This document shows, one piece after another, positions 1-7,264 of a stretch of DNA of 38,319 nucleotides. Each line of letters starts with the position of its first letter. Position 1 is the stretch's first letter. The stretch is taken from positions 1-38,319 of the forward strand of contig JBHHZJ010000024.1 in the NCBI GenBank assembly GCA_046758005.1. Direction: 5' to 3'. Origin of the DNA: JBHHZJ01 sp046758005 (GTDB taxonomy: Bacteria; Pseudomonadota; Alphaproteobacteria; Kiloniellales; J153). A program made the translations under genes and the position numbers. The notes beneath the pieces are model-generated. The model was not told the DNA's origin and did not search any database. It was given only the letters and a program-made list of their open reading frames with translations.

Positions 1-53
1 TGCCCGAGCGGAGGATCGAGAAGCGGGAGCTTCAGGAGGCCAAAGTCCCCTGA
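1..53 (+). CDS. C-terminal end of a gene entering from the left, possibly an acyl-CoA ligase
   Basis: The frame starting at base 3 is open from the window edge to a TGA at 51-53 and encodes PERRIEKRELQEAKVP. The pattern P-x-x-R-I-x-K-x-x-L-x-E resembles the extreme C-terminus of ANL-superfamily acyl-CoA ligases, for example the TERxEKxxLRE endings of some carnitine-CoA-ligase-like members. Only 16 residues are visible, so the family call is a guess from a short motif. The other two forward frames give less protein-like peptides. The next promoter begins at base 54, which fits a gene ending here. Confidence 0.3.
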   Translation, partial: PERRIEKRELQEAKVP

Positions 54-94
54 TTGAGCGAGATCAATGCCCCGGGCGTCCGGTTGGCTAGCAT
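54..94 (+). promoter_or_regulatory. FNR/FixK-type box and -10 element ahead of the E1 alpha operon
   Basis: TTGAGCGAGATCAA at 54-67 is a perfect TTGA-N6-TCAA dyad, the consensus bound by FNR/FixK/Dnr-type Crp-family regulators. A -10-like TAGCAT lies at 89-94, 21 bases downstream. That puts the dyad centre near -41.5 for a start around base 102, the class II activator position. The leader to the ATG at 146 would be about 45 bases. The same box-to-10 spacing recurs before 4622. Confidence 0.6.
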
Positions 95-145
95 AAATCG
101 CGGAATTCTCTGGCTTTCGTACGCGCCCCCCCAGGGGTTGGCGAG

Positions 146-1231
146 ATGACAAAGGTTGCCGGCTTCGAGATCGAGCACGGCGCGTTCCTGGACGCAAAGG
201 GCCGGGTCCTCCGGCCGCTGCCGCCTTTCGCGCAGGATCCGGCAACTCTGATCGCCCTCTACCGGGCGATGGTGTTGACCCGGACCTTCGACGCCAAGGC
301 GATCTCGCTGCAACGGACCGGTCGGCTCGGCACCTACGCCTCGTCGCTCGGCCAGGAGGCCGTTGCGGTCGGCGTTGGTGCCGCCATGCGCCCGGAAGAC
401 GTGCTCTTGCCCTCGTTCCGCGAACAGGGTGCACTGCTCCTGCGCGGGGTTACCATGGTGGAGCTCCTGCTCTACTGGGGCGGTGACGAGCGGGGCAGCG
501 CCTTCGCCGGCCCGCGCGAGGACTTTCCGATCTGCGTGCCGGTCGGGACCCATGCGCCGCACGCCGCCGGCGTCGCGCTCGCCCTTCAGTTGCGGGGCGA
601 GGTGCGGGTCGCGGTCTGTGTCCTTGGCGACGGGGCGACGTCCAAAGGCGATGTCTACGAAGCGATGAATTTTGCCGGCGTGCGCCGGCTGCCCGTGGTC
701 TTCGTGGTCAACAACAACCAGTGGGCGATCTCGGTTCCGCGCGCCCGGCAGAGCGCCGCCGAGACGTTGGCGCAGAAGGCCATCGGCGCCGGGTTCTCGG
801 GCGAGCAGGTGGACGGGAACGACGTGATCGCCGTGCGCGAGGCGCTCGAGCGCTCGCTCGCGAAGGCACGTTCGGGTGCGGGCCCGACGCTCGTCGAGGC
901 GCTGACCTACCGCCTCAGCGACCACACCACCGCCGACGACGCCAGCCGCTACCGCGACGATGCGGAGGTGAGCACCCGCTGGATGGAGGAGCCGATCGCG
1001 CGCCTGCGGGGCTATGCGAGCGCGGCCGGGCATTGGACCAAGGCGGAGGAGGAAGCCCTGATCGCAGCCTGCACCGACGAGGTGGACGCGGCGGCGGACG
1101 AGTATCTGGCCATGCCCCCGCGCGCGCGCGAATCCATGTTCGACCATCTTTATGCCGAGCTTCCGGCCGGCCTTGCCGAGCAGCGCGCCGCGCTCGCCGA
1201 GGAAGGCTCGGCCGAGAAGGCGGCCCAATGA
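146..1231 (+). CDS. 2-oxoacid dehydrogenase E1 component, alpha subunit
   Basis: This 361-residue protein is the TPP-binding alpha subunit of an E1 (decarboxylase) of the pyruvate/branched-chain 2-oxoacid dehydrogenase type. The Mg-TPP motif is seen as GDG at about residue 161 with NNNQW about 28 residues later. PSFREQGA and WGGDERG earlier in the chain are typical of this subfamily, and the length is normal. The stop overlaps the E1 beta start (ATGA), so the two are translationally coupled. Sequence alone does not separate pyruvate from branched-chain substrates. The amino acid dehydrogenase at the end of the operon favours branched-chain 2-oxoacids. Transcription probably starts at the FNR-type promoter just upstream. 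Confidence 0.9.
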   Translation: MTKVAGFEIEHGAFLDAKGRVLRPLPPFAQDPATLIALYRAMVLTRTFDAKAISLQRTGRLGTYASSLGQEAVAVGVGAAMRPEDVLLPSFREQGALLLRGVTMVELLLYWGGDERGSAFAGPREDFPICVPVGTHAPHAAGVALALQLRGEVRVAVCVLGDGATSKGDVYEAMNFAGVRRLPVVFVVNNNQWAISVPRARQSAAETLAQKAIGAGFSGEQVDGNDVIAVREALERSLAKARSGAGPTLVEALTYRLSDHTTADDASRYRDDAEVSTRWMEEPIARLRGYASAAGHWTKAEEEALIAACTDEVDAAADEYLAMPPRARESMFDHLYAELPAGLAEQRAALAEEGSAEKAAQ

Positions 1232-2208
1232 CCGAGCTCTCCCTTGTCGAGGCGGTGCGACTTGCCCTCGCCCGGGCCATGGCGGAGGACGAGACGGTTC
1301 TCGTGCTCGGCGAGGACGTGGGCGTCAACGGCGGGGTGTTCCGCGCGACCGACGGCCTGCTGGAGCGATTCGGGGAAAGCCGCGTCCTCGACACGCCGCT
1401 CTCCGAGGCGCTTCTGGGCGGGCTCTCGGTGGGCCTCGGCGCGCAGGGGTTCCGGCCGGTCACCGAGTTCCAGTTCATGGGTTTTATCTATCCGGCCATC
1501 GACCAGGTGGTGAACCACGCCGGGCGTCTCAGGAACCGCACGCGCGGCCGCCTGAGCTGCCCGATCGTGCTGCGCGCGCCCTACGGCGGCGGCATCCACG
1601 CGCCCGAGCACCACTCGGAGAGCACCGAGGCCATGTTCGCGCACATCCCCGGCATCCGCGTCGTGATTCCGTCCTCGCCGGCGCGGGCCTATGGGCTCCT
1701 GCTCGGCGCGATCCGCGACCCCGATCCGGTCGTGTTCCTGGAGCCGAAGCGGATCTACCGGGTGCCCAAGGAGGACGTGGCCGACGACGGCACCGCCGCC
1801 CCGCTCGATGCCTGCTTTGTGCTCCGCGACGGCGCCGACATCACCCTGGTGACCTGGGGCGCCACGATGGTCGAGGTCCTGGCCGCCGCCGATACGCTCG
1901 CGGGCGAGGGGGTCGAGACCGAAGTGATCGACGTCGCAACCCTCAAGCCGCTCGACATGGAAACGATCCTAGACTCGGTTGGGCGCACGGGCCGGTGCGT
2001 CATCGTCCACGAGGCGGCGCTCACCGCCGGCTTCGGCGCCGAGATCGCGGCGCGCCTCGCCGACCGCGGGCTGGTCAGCCTGCTCGCGCCGGTCCAGCGG
2101 GTGACGGGCTACGACACCGTGATGCCGCTGCCCAAGCTGGAGCACCACTACTTGCCGGGCGAAGAACGAATCCTGAGGGCGGCGCGCAAGGCGCTGGAGT
2201 ACGCATGA
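1228..2208 (+). CDS. 2-oxoacid dehydrogenase E1 component, beta subunit
   Basis: The 326-residue product is the transketolase-like beta half of the heterotetrameric E1. It has an N-terminal pyrimidine-binding domain with GEDVG near residue 25, and a C-terminal transketolase domain with VTWGATM and the VHEAALTAGFGAEIAA segment. It pairs with the alpha subunit, whose TGA overlaps this ATG by four bases, to decarboxylate a 2-oxoacid and reductively acylate E2. Its own stop overlaps the E2 start in the same way. The open frame extends upstream into the alpha gene, but the ATG at 1228 gives the family length and the coupled overlap. Confidence 0.92.
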   Translation: MTELSLVEAVRLALARAMAEDETVLVLGEDVGVNGGVFRATDGLLERFGESRVLDTPLSEALLGGLSVGLGAQGFRPVTEFQFMGFIYPAIDQVVNHAGRLRNRTRGRLSCPIVLRAPYGGGIHAPEHHSESTEAMFAHIPGIRVVIPSSPARAYGLLLGAIRDPDPVVFLEPKRIYRVPKEDVADDGTAAPLDACFVLRDGADITLVTWGATMVEVLAAADTLAGEGVETEVIDVATLKPLDMETILDSVGRTGRCVIVHEAALTAGFGAEIAARLADRGLVSLLAPVQRVTGYDTVMPLPKLEHHYLPGEERILRAARKALEYA

Positions 2209-3299
2209 CCACGTTCACGCTTCCCGATCTCGGCGAAGGCCTGCAGGAGGCGGAGATCGTCGCCTGGCACGTGAGTGTCGGCGATCACGTTGTCGCCGAC
2301 CAACCGCTGCTCGCCGTCGAAACCGAAAAGGCGGTCGTCGAGATCCCCTCGCCGCAATCCGGGCGCATCGCCAAGCTGCACGGCGAACCCGGCGACATCG
2401 TGAGGATCGGCGAGCCGCTGGTCGAGTTCCAACTCGCGGCCGCCGCGGATACCGGCGCGGTCGTCGGACGGATTCCGGCCGAGGAAAAGCCGAAGGCGCG
2501 TCCGCGTCCGCCCCGAGAGGCCAGGGGTATCAAGGCGACCCCGGCGGTGCGCGCTTTGGCCGGCCGGCTCGGAATTGACCTGGCGGTGGTCAGCCCGAGC
2601 GGCCCGGACGGGACGTTGAGCGCGGCCGACGTGGAACGCGCCGCCGCCGCGATCGAGGAGGCCGGGCCGGTCGAGCCGCTGCGCGGCGTGCGGCGCACGA
2701 TGGCGCAGCGCATGGAACGCGCCCATGCCGAGGTGGTCCCGGCCACGGTGAGCGACGAGGCGGACATCGACGACTGGCCGCCGGACACCGACGTGACCAT
2801 GCGGCTGATCCGTGCCATCGTCGCCGGCTGCAAGGCGGAACCCGCGCTCAACGCCTGGTACCTGGGGCGCGACAAGGGCCGCCGCTTGCACGAGAAGATC
2901 CACCTGGGCATCGCCATGGATACCGAGGACGGTTTGTTCGTGCCGGTGCTGCGCGACGTGGGCAACCGGAACCCGGCCGACCTGCGCCGCGGTCTCGAGG
3001 CCATGAAACGCGACGTGCGCGCCCGCTCCGTGCCGGTCGAGGAGCTACGCGGCCAGACCATCACGCTGTCCAACTTCGGCATGTTCGGCGGCCGGCAGGC
3101 GGCGCTGGTGGTGCTGCCGCCGCAGGTCGCGATCGTGGGCGCCGGGCGCATCCGCGAGGCCGCCGTCGCGCGCGGCGGCAAGCCCGTGGTCAGGCGGGCG
3201 CTGCCCATCTCGCTCACCTTCGACCACCGGCCGGTCATGGGCGGTGAGGCTTCGCGCTTCCTGGCGGCGGTCATCAAGGATCTGGAGAAACCGACGTGA
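2205..3299 (+). CDS. Dihydrolipoamide acyltransferase (E2)
   Basis: This 364-residue E2 transfers the acyl group from E1 to CoA. One lipoyl domain occupies about residues 1-78, with the lipoylated lysine in ETEKAV (K42). A short peripheral subunit-binding domain lies near residues 108-145 (KATPAVRALAGRLGID). The catalytic acyltransferase domain runs to the C-terminus. The active-site His is seen in FDHRPVMGG (H341). The aspartate of the usual H-x3-D-G motif is replaced by Met, and I recall other residues here in related E2 proteins. A single lipoyl domain makes it shorter than many E2 proteins. No E3 (lipoamide dehydrogenase) gene follows, so E3 must come from elsewhere. Confidence 0.9.
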   Translation: MTTFTLPDLGEGLQEAEIVAWHVSVGDHVVADQPLLAVETEKAVVEIPSPQSGRIAKLHGEPGDIVRIGEPLVEFQLAAAADTGAVVGRIPAEEKPKARPRPPREARGIKATPAVRALAGRLGIDLAVVSPSGPDGTLSAADVERAAAAIEEAGPVEPLRGVRRTMAQRMERAHAEVVPATVSDEADIDDWPPDTDVTMRLIRAIVAGCKAEPALNAWYLGRDKGRRLHEKIHLGIAMDTEDGLFVPVLRDVGNRNPADLRRGLEAMKRDVRARSVPVEELRGQTITLSNFGMFGGRQAALVVLPPQVAIVGAGRIREAAVARGGKPVVRRALPISLTFDHRPVMGGEASRFLAAVIKDLEKPT

Positions 3300-4525
3300 T
3301 GGACAACGGCGTCGAAGGCGCGCGGGGACGACAGATTGCCCGGAAGGGACGAGCGATCGAGGATGTCTTCAGATTTGCCGACGAGCTCGGCCCGGCCAAG
3401 ATCGTCGAGATCTACGAGCCCGGCGTTGGCTTGAAGGCGATCGTCGTGGTGGACAACGTCGCCTGCGGTCCCGCCATCGGCGGCGTGCGCATGGCATCGG
3501 ACGTGAGCGTCGAAGAGTGTTTCCGCCTGGCTCGTGCCATGACCCTCAAGAACGCCGCAGCAGGCCTGGCCCACGGCGGCGGCAAATCGGTGATCTTTGC
3601 CGACCCCCGTATGCCGGTGAGCGATAAGGAGCGACTCATTCGCGCCTTCGCCTGCGCGATCGGCGACATCAAGGACTATATCCCCGGTCCGGACATGGGC
3701 ACGGACGAAGGCTGCATGGCCTGGATCGTCGACGAGATCGGCCGCGCCGTCGGCCTGCCGCGCGAGTTCGGCGGCATTCCGCTCGACGAGATCGGCGCCA
3801 CCGGTTTCGGGCTCGGCATCGCGGTCGACGTGGCGCAGCGATACTGCGGCATGACGCTGAAGGGCGCGCGAATGGCTGTCCAGGGCTTCGGCTCGGTCGG
3901 TCAACACGCCGCCCGGTTTCTCGGCCAGAAAGGCGCCGTCCTGGTGGCCGCGGCCGATTCCAGGGGCACCCTGCACGATCCTGCGGGCATTGACATCGAG
4001 GCTCTGAGCGCACTGAAGGCAAAGGGTGGCAGCGTGATCGATTGCCCCACGGGCGAAAAAATGGGCCGCGACGCCGTCGCCGACATCGCGTGCGAGATCT
4101 GGATCCCGGCCGCGCGGCCCGATGCGATCCACGCGGACAACGTGGACGGCCTCAAGGCCCGGCTCGTGGCGCAAGGCGCGAACATCGCCGTGACGGCCGA
4201 CGCGGAGGCCGCTTTGCACGCGCGCGGTGTCCTCTCGTTGCCCGACTTCATCGCCAATGCCGGCGGCGTGATCTGCGCCGCGGTCGAGTATCACGGAGGG
4301 AGCGAAACTCAGGCCTTCGAAACCATCGAGGAGAAGATCCGGCGGAACACCGAACTTGTTCTGCAGGAGGCGAAGAAAACCGCGCAGCCGCCGCGCCGGG
4401 CCGCGGTGGCTCTAGCCGAGCGGCGCGTACGCCGTGCCATGGCACACCGGCGCTGGTCATCATCCACGCGACTGGACGCCCGCCATGCGGCTGGACGCCC
4501 ATCTCGGGGCAGGCTTCCCCCATGA
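3296..4525 (+). CDS. Glu/Leu/Phe/Val-type amino acid dehydrogenase
   Basis: This NAD(P)-dependent amino acid dehydrogenase deaminates an L-amino acid to its 2-oxoacid. The catalytic lysine is in GGGKSV (about residue 97), with PGPDMGTDE about 30 residues later and a nucleotide-binding FGSVGQ near residue 197. The start is GTG at 3296 or ATG at 3299, both overlapping the E2 stop. The position behind E1-E2 suggests that it supplies branched-chain 2-oxoacids to that complex, as leucine dehydrogenase does in other bacteria. The substrate is inferred, since the motif set is shared with glutamate dehydrogenases. The last 25 residues are Arg/Ser-rich and do not look like the family, possibly an extended or frameshifted tail. 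Confidence 0.85.
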   Translation: MMDNGVEGARGRQIARKGRAIEDVFRFADELGPAKIVEIYEPGVGLKAIVVVDNVACGPAIGGVRMASDVSVEECFRLARAMTLKNAAAGLAHGGGKSVIFADPRMPVSDKERLIRAFACAIGDIKDYIPGPDMGTDEGCMAWIVDEIGRAVGLPREFGGIPLDEIGATGFGLGIAVDVAQRYCGMTLKGARMAVQGFGSVGQHAARFLGQKGAVLVAAADSRGTLHDPAGIDIEALSALKAKGGSVIDCPTGEKMGRDAVADIACEIWIPAARPDAIHADNVDGLKARLVAQGANIAVTADAEAALHARGVLSLPDFIANAGGVICAAVEYHGGSETQAFETIEEKIRRNTELVLQEAKKTAQPPRRAAVALAERRVRRAMAHRRWSSSTRLDARHAAGRPSRGRLPP

Positions 4526-4553
4526 CCGATTGCCGACCGCCCATTCTGTTCAT

Positions 4554-4594
4554 TTGATCCAGGTCATTGCGCGTCGCCCGCCACACCCTAGGAT
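4554..4594 (+). promoter_or_regulatory. Second FNR/FixK-type box and -10 element, ahead of the Nfn/Kor operon
   Basis: TTGATCCAGGTCAT at 4554-4567 matches TTGA-N6-TCAA at seven of eight positions. TAGGAT at 4589-4594 is a -10-like element 21 bases further on, placing the box centre near -41.5 for a start around 4602. The geometry is identical to the element at 54-94. The leader would be only about 20 bases, with GAGG at 4611-4614 as ribosome binding site for the ATG at 4622. Confidence 0.55.
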
Positions 4595-4621
4595 TTTTAT
4601 TCATCATGCCGAGGTAGGCCG

Positions 4622-5644
4622 ATGGCGAAGGGTCGCAGGAAGTCCAACACCGGCAAAGACGCGCCGGCCAAAATCTCCGAACCGGGGCGCGAGGCCAGCC
4701 GAGGGTCCGGATTCGAGATAGTGGCACGAGAGGATTTCTCGGACGTCACGTACCTCCTCGAAATCCATCATCCCATGATGGCGAAGGCGGCAAGGCCGGG
4801 CCAGTTCGTCATCGTCATATCTCACGAACGCGGCGAACGCATCCCGCTGACCATCGCGGATTTCGACCGGGAACGGGGCACGATCACGCTGGTCGTCCAG
4901 GCGGTCGGGAAGACCACGAAGGAGATGCAGCGGCGCTGCCGGGTGGGGAGCGGCCTGTTCGGCGTGACCGGTCCCATGGGCATCCCGATCGAGACCGGCG
5001 ACGTTAGGAAAGTGGTCTGCGTGGGCGGCGGGCTGGGCGTAGCGCCGGTCTTCCCGCTGGCGCGCGCCTTCAAGGAAGGCGGCGCCTACGTGATCGGCAT
5101 CGTCGGCTTCAGAACCAGGGACCTCGTCTTCTGGGACGACAGGTTCAGGGCGTACTGCGACGAGTTCATCATCTGCACCGACGACGGCTCGGCCGGGATC
5201 AAGGGCCTGGTCACCGAGGGAATCAAGGTGGCGATCGAAAGGCACGCCGACATCGACGAGCTCGTCGCCATCGGCCCGCCCATCATGATGAAGGCCGCCG
5301 CGGAAACGACGCGCCCGCACAATCTGAAAACAACGGTCAGCTTGAATCCCATCATGGTCGACGGCACGGGGATGTGCGGTGGTTGCCGGGTCAAGGTCGG
5401 CGACAAGGTCAGGTTCGCCTGTGTCGACGGGCCGCACTTCGACGGCCACAAGGTCGACTTCGACGACCTGATCAATCGGCTGCGACGGTTCTCGGCGGAA
5501 GAGAGGCTGGCGATGGAGAGATGGTCGGACACCTGCCGCCGGTTGAGCCGAGACCGTTCCTTGGCGCCCGGGTCACGGGCGCCACGCTCGAAGCGGACGC
5601 GGCGGCAGCCGCGCGTCGAAACGAGCGAGCATCATGGATCATAG
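4622..5644 (+). CDS. NfnA-like (SudB-type) ferredoxin:NAD(P) oxidoreductase small subunit
   Basis: The 340-residue protein has the ferredoxin-NADP-reductase fold of NfnA, SudB and dihydroorotate dehydrogenase electron-transfer subunits. An FAD-binding N-terminal half (PGQFVIVISHERGERIPLT) is followed by an NAD(P)-binding segment with GGGLGVAPV near residue 137. The C-terminal [2Fe-2S] site is seen as DGTGMCGGC (C252, C255) and FACVDGPHFDGH (C267). Only three cysteines are present, which fits the known NfnA arrangement in which an aspartate is the fourth ligand. About 50 extra Arg/Ser-rich residues follow the core. The NfnB-like partner is 38 bases downstream. Nfn complexes couple NADH, NADPH and ferredoxin, and which pair is used here is unknown. 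Confidence 0.82.
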   Translation: MAKGRRKSNTGKDAPAKISEPGREASRGSGFEIVAREDFSDVTYLLEIHHPMMAKAARPGQFVIVISHERGERIPLTIADFDRERGTITLVVQAVGKTTKEMQRRCRVGSGLFGVTGPMGIPIETGDVRKVVCVGGGLGVAPVFPLARAFKEGGAYVIGIVGFRTRDLVFWDDRFRAYCDEFIICTDDGSAGIKGLVTEGIKVAIERHADIDELVAIGPPIMMKAAAETTRPHNLKTTVSLNPIMVDGTGMCGGCRVKVGDKVRFACVDGPHFDGHKVDFDDLINRLRRFSAEERLAMERWSDTCRRLSRDRSLAPGSRAPRSKRTRRQPRVETSEHHGS

Positions 5645-5682
5645 ACGGACTAGGACGGGCGGCCGCGAGCCGCAGCCTGAAG

Positions 5683-7206
5683 ATGGCAAAGAAAAAGACG
5701 ATACGGACCATTCCGCAGCAAAGAACACCCATGCCGGCGCAGGATCCGAAGGCGCGGGTGCGGAACTTTGCCGAGGTCGCGCTTGGCTACAGGGCGGAAG
5801 ACGCGCTCAACGAAGCTGAGCGGTGCCTCCTGTGCCCCGAGGCCGCCTGCGTGCCGGGTTGCCCCGTCGGGATCGACATCCCCGGCTTCATCGAGAAGAT
5901 CAGCGAGAAGGATTTTCGCGGCGCCTACGACGTCATCGCCGACGCGAACCTGCTGCCGGCAATCTGCGGGCGGGTGTGTCCGCAGGAGGATCAGTGCGAG
6001 GGCGTCTGTCCCGTGGGCGAAACGCTGGAGCCGGTGGCCATTGGCCGGCTCGAGCGTTGGATCGGCGATCTGGCGATCGGGGCGGGTTGGGCCAACGTAC
6101 CTTATATCGAACCCAACGGCTTCAAGGTCGGGATCATAGGCTCTGGGCCCGCCGGAATGGCCTGCGCGGCGGACATGGCCAAGGCGGGATGCGACGTCAC
6201 CATTTACGAGGCTCTGCACCAGCCGGGCGGCGTGCTGAGGTACGGCATCCCGGAGTTCCGGCTGCCAAATGCGGTGATAGACGCCGAAATTGCGAACCTG
6301 ACGCGGCTGGGCGTCAAGATTGCGTGCAACACGGTGGTCGGGCGCCTGTTCACCATTGCGCAGATGCGCGACGAGATGGGCTACGACGCGATCTTCATCG
6401 GGACCGGCGCAGGCTTCCCGGTGTTCATGGGCATCCCGGGCGAATCCCTCAACGGGGTCCTTTCCGCCAACGAACTCCTGACCCGTTGCAACCTGATGCG
6501 GGCCGGGGAGTTCCCGGAATACGACACGCCACTGCACCTCGGCGGGCGCGTCGCGGTCATCGGCGCCGGCAACACGGCGATGGATGCGATGCGGGTCTGC
6601 CTGAGGCTGGGCGTGGAGAAGGTCTATTGCGTCTATCGCCGCACCAAGGTGGAGAGCCCAGCTCGGTTGGAAGAGATCGACCACGCCGAAGAGGAAGGCA
6701 TCGAGTTCCACTACCTGACCGCGCCCGTCGAGATTCTGGGCGACGGGGAGGGAAACGTCCGCGGGATGCGCTGCATCCGGATGGAATTGGGCGAGCCGGA
6801 TGAGTCGGGTAGGCGGCGACCCGTCCCCATCGAAGGCAGCGAGTACGAGTTCGACGCCGACATCGTGGTCTACGCGATCGGGACGAACGCCAACCCGATC
6901 ATCGGCCAGACAACGAATCTCAAGCTCAACGAGCGGGGCTACATCGAGACCGACGAAACCCTGGCCACCTCCATGGCGGGCGTCTTTGCCGGAGGCGACA
7001 TCGTGACCGGCGCGGCCACCGTGATCCTGGCCATGGGCGCAGGGCGCAAGGCCGCACGCAGCATGAAGGCCTATCTCGGGATCCGCGATACCGATGCGGT
7101 CTATGTCCCGGAGCGCACGGGAATCGAGGGAAAAACGTTCGGGATCAACGTCGAGGAGAAGAACTTTTCCCGCATCCGCCTCGCACAGGTCGCGAGTTCG
7201 GGGTGA
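5683..7206 (+). CDS. NfnB-like / glutamate synthase small-subunit-type flavoprotein
   Basis: This 507-residue protein is the large subunit expected to pair with the NfnA-like protein. The N-terminal domain carries [4Fe-4S] cysteine clusters (CLLCPEAACVPGCP near residue 47, then ICGRVCPQEDQCEGVC). An FAD-binding GSGPAGMACA follows near residue 150 and an NADPH-binding GAGNTAMDAM near residue 292. The closing FAGGDIVTGAATVILAMGAG segment is typical of GltD/NfnB. The start MAKKKT at 5683 was chosen because it gives the family length and a protein-like N-terminus. The open frame continues upstream into the previous gene. No glutamate synthase large subunit is nearby, and the neighbours are ferredoxin-linked, so a ferredoxin:NADP role is preferred over glutamate synthesis. 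Confidence 0.85.
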   Translation: MAKKKTIRTIPQQRTPMPAQDPKARVRNFAEVALGYRAEDALNEAERCLLCPEAACVPGCPVGIDIPGFIEKISEKDFRGAYDVIADANLLPAICGRVCPQEDQCEGVCPVGETLEPVAIGRLERWIGDLAIGAGWANVPYIEPNGFKVGIIGSGPAGMACAADMAKAGCDVTIYEALHQPGGVLRYGIPEFRLPNAVIDAEIANLTRLGVKIACNTVVGRLFTIAQMRDEMGYDAIFIGTGAGFPVFMGIPGESLNGVLSANELLTRCNLMRAGEFPEYDTPLHLGGRVAVIGAGNTAMDAMRVCLRLGVEKVYCVYRRTKVESPARLEEIDHAEEEGIEFHYLTAPVEILGDGEGNVRGMRCIRMELGEPDESGRRRPVPIEGSEYEFDADIVVYAIGTNANPIIGQTTNLKLNERGYIETDETLATSMAGVFAGGDIVTGAATVILAMGAGRKAARSMKAYLGIRDTDAVYVPERTGIEGKTFGINVEEKNFSRIRLAQVASSG

Positions 7207-7264
7207 CAGCCCGGCCGCCGCTGCAACTCGGTCCACGGCGGGCGCCAACGAGGTGAAGGGCGAG

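Noticed and set aside
2285..4294. A 669-codon minus-strand open frame over E2 and the amino acid dehydrogenase
   Set aside because: Its composition (His/Asp/Arg-rich, then Ser/Arg-rich) is that of an antisense frame, and the forward genes are unambiguous.
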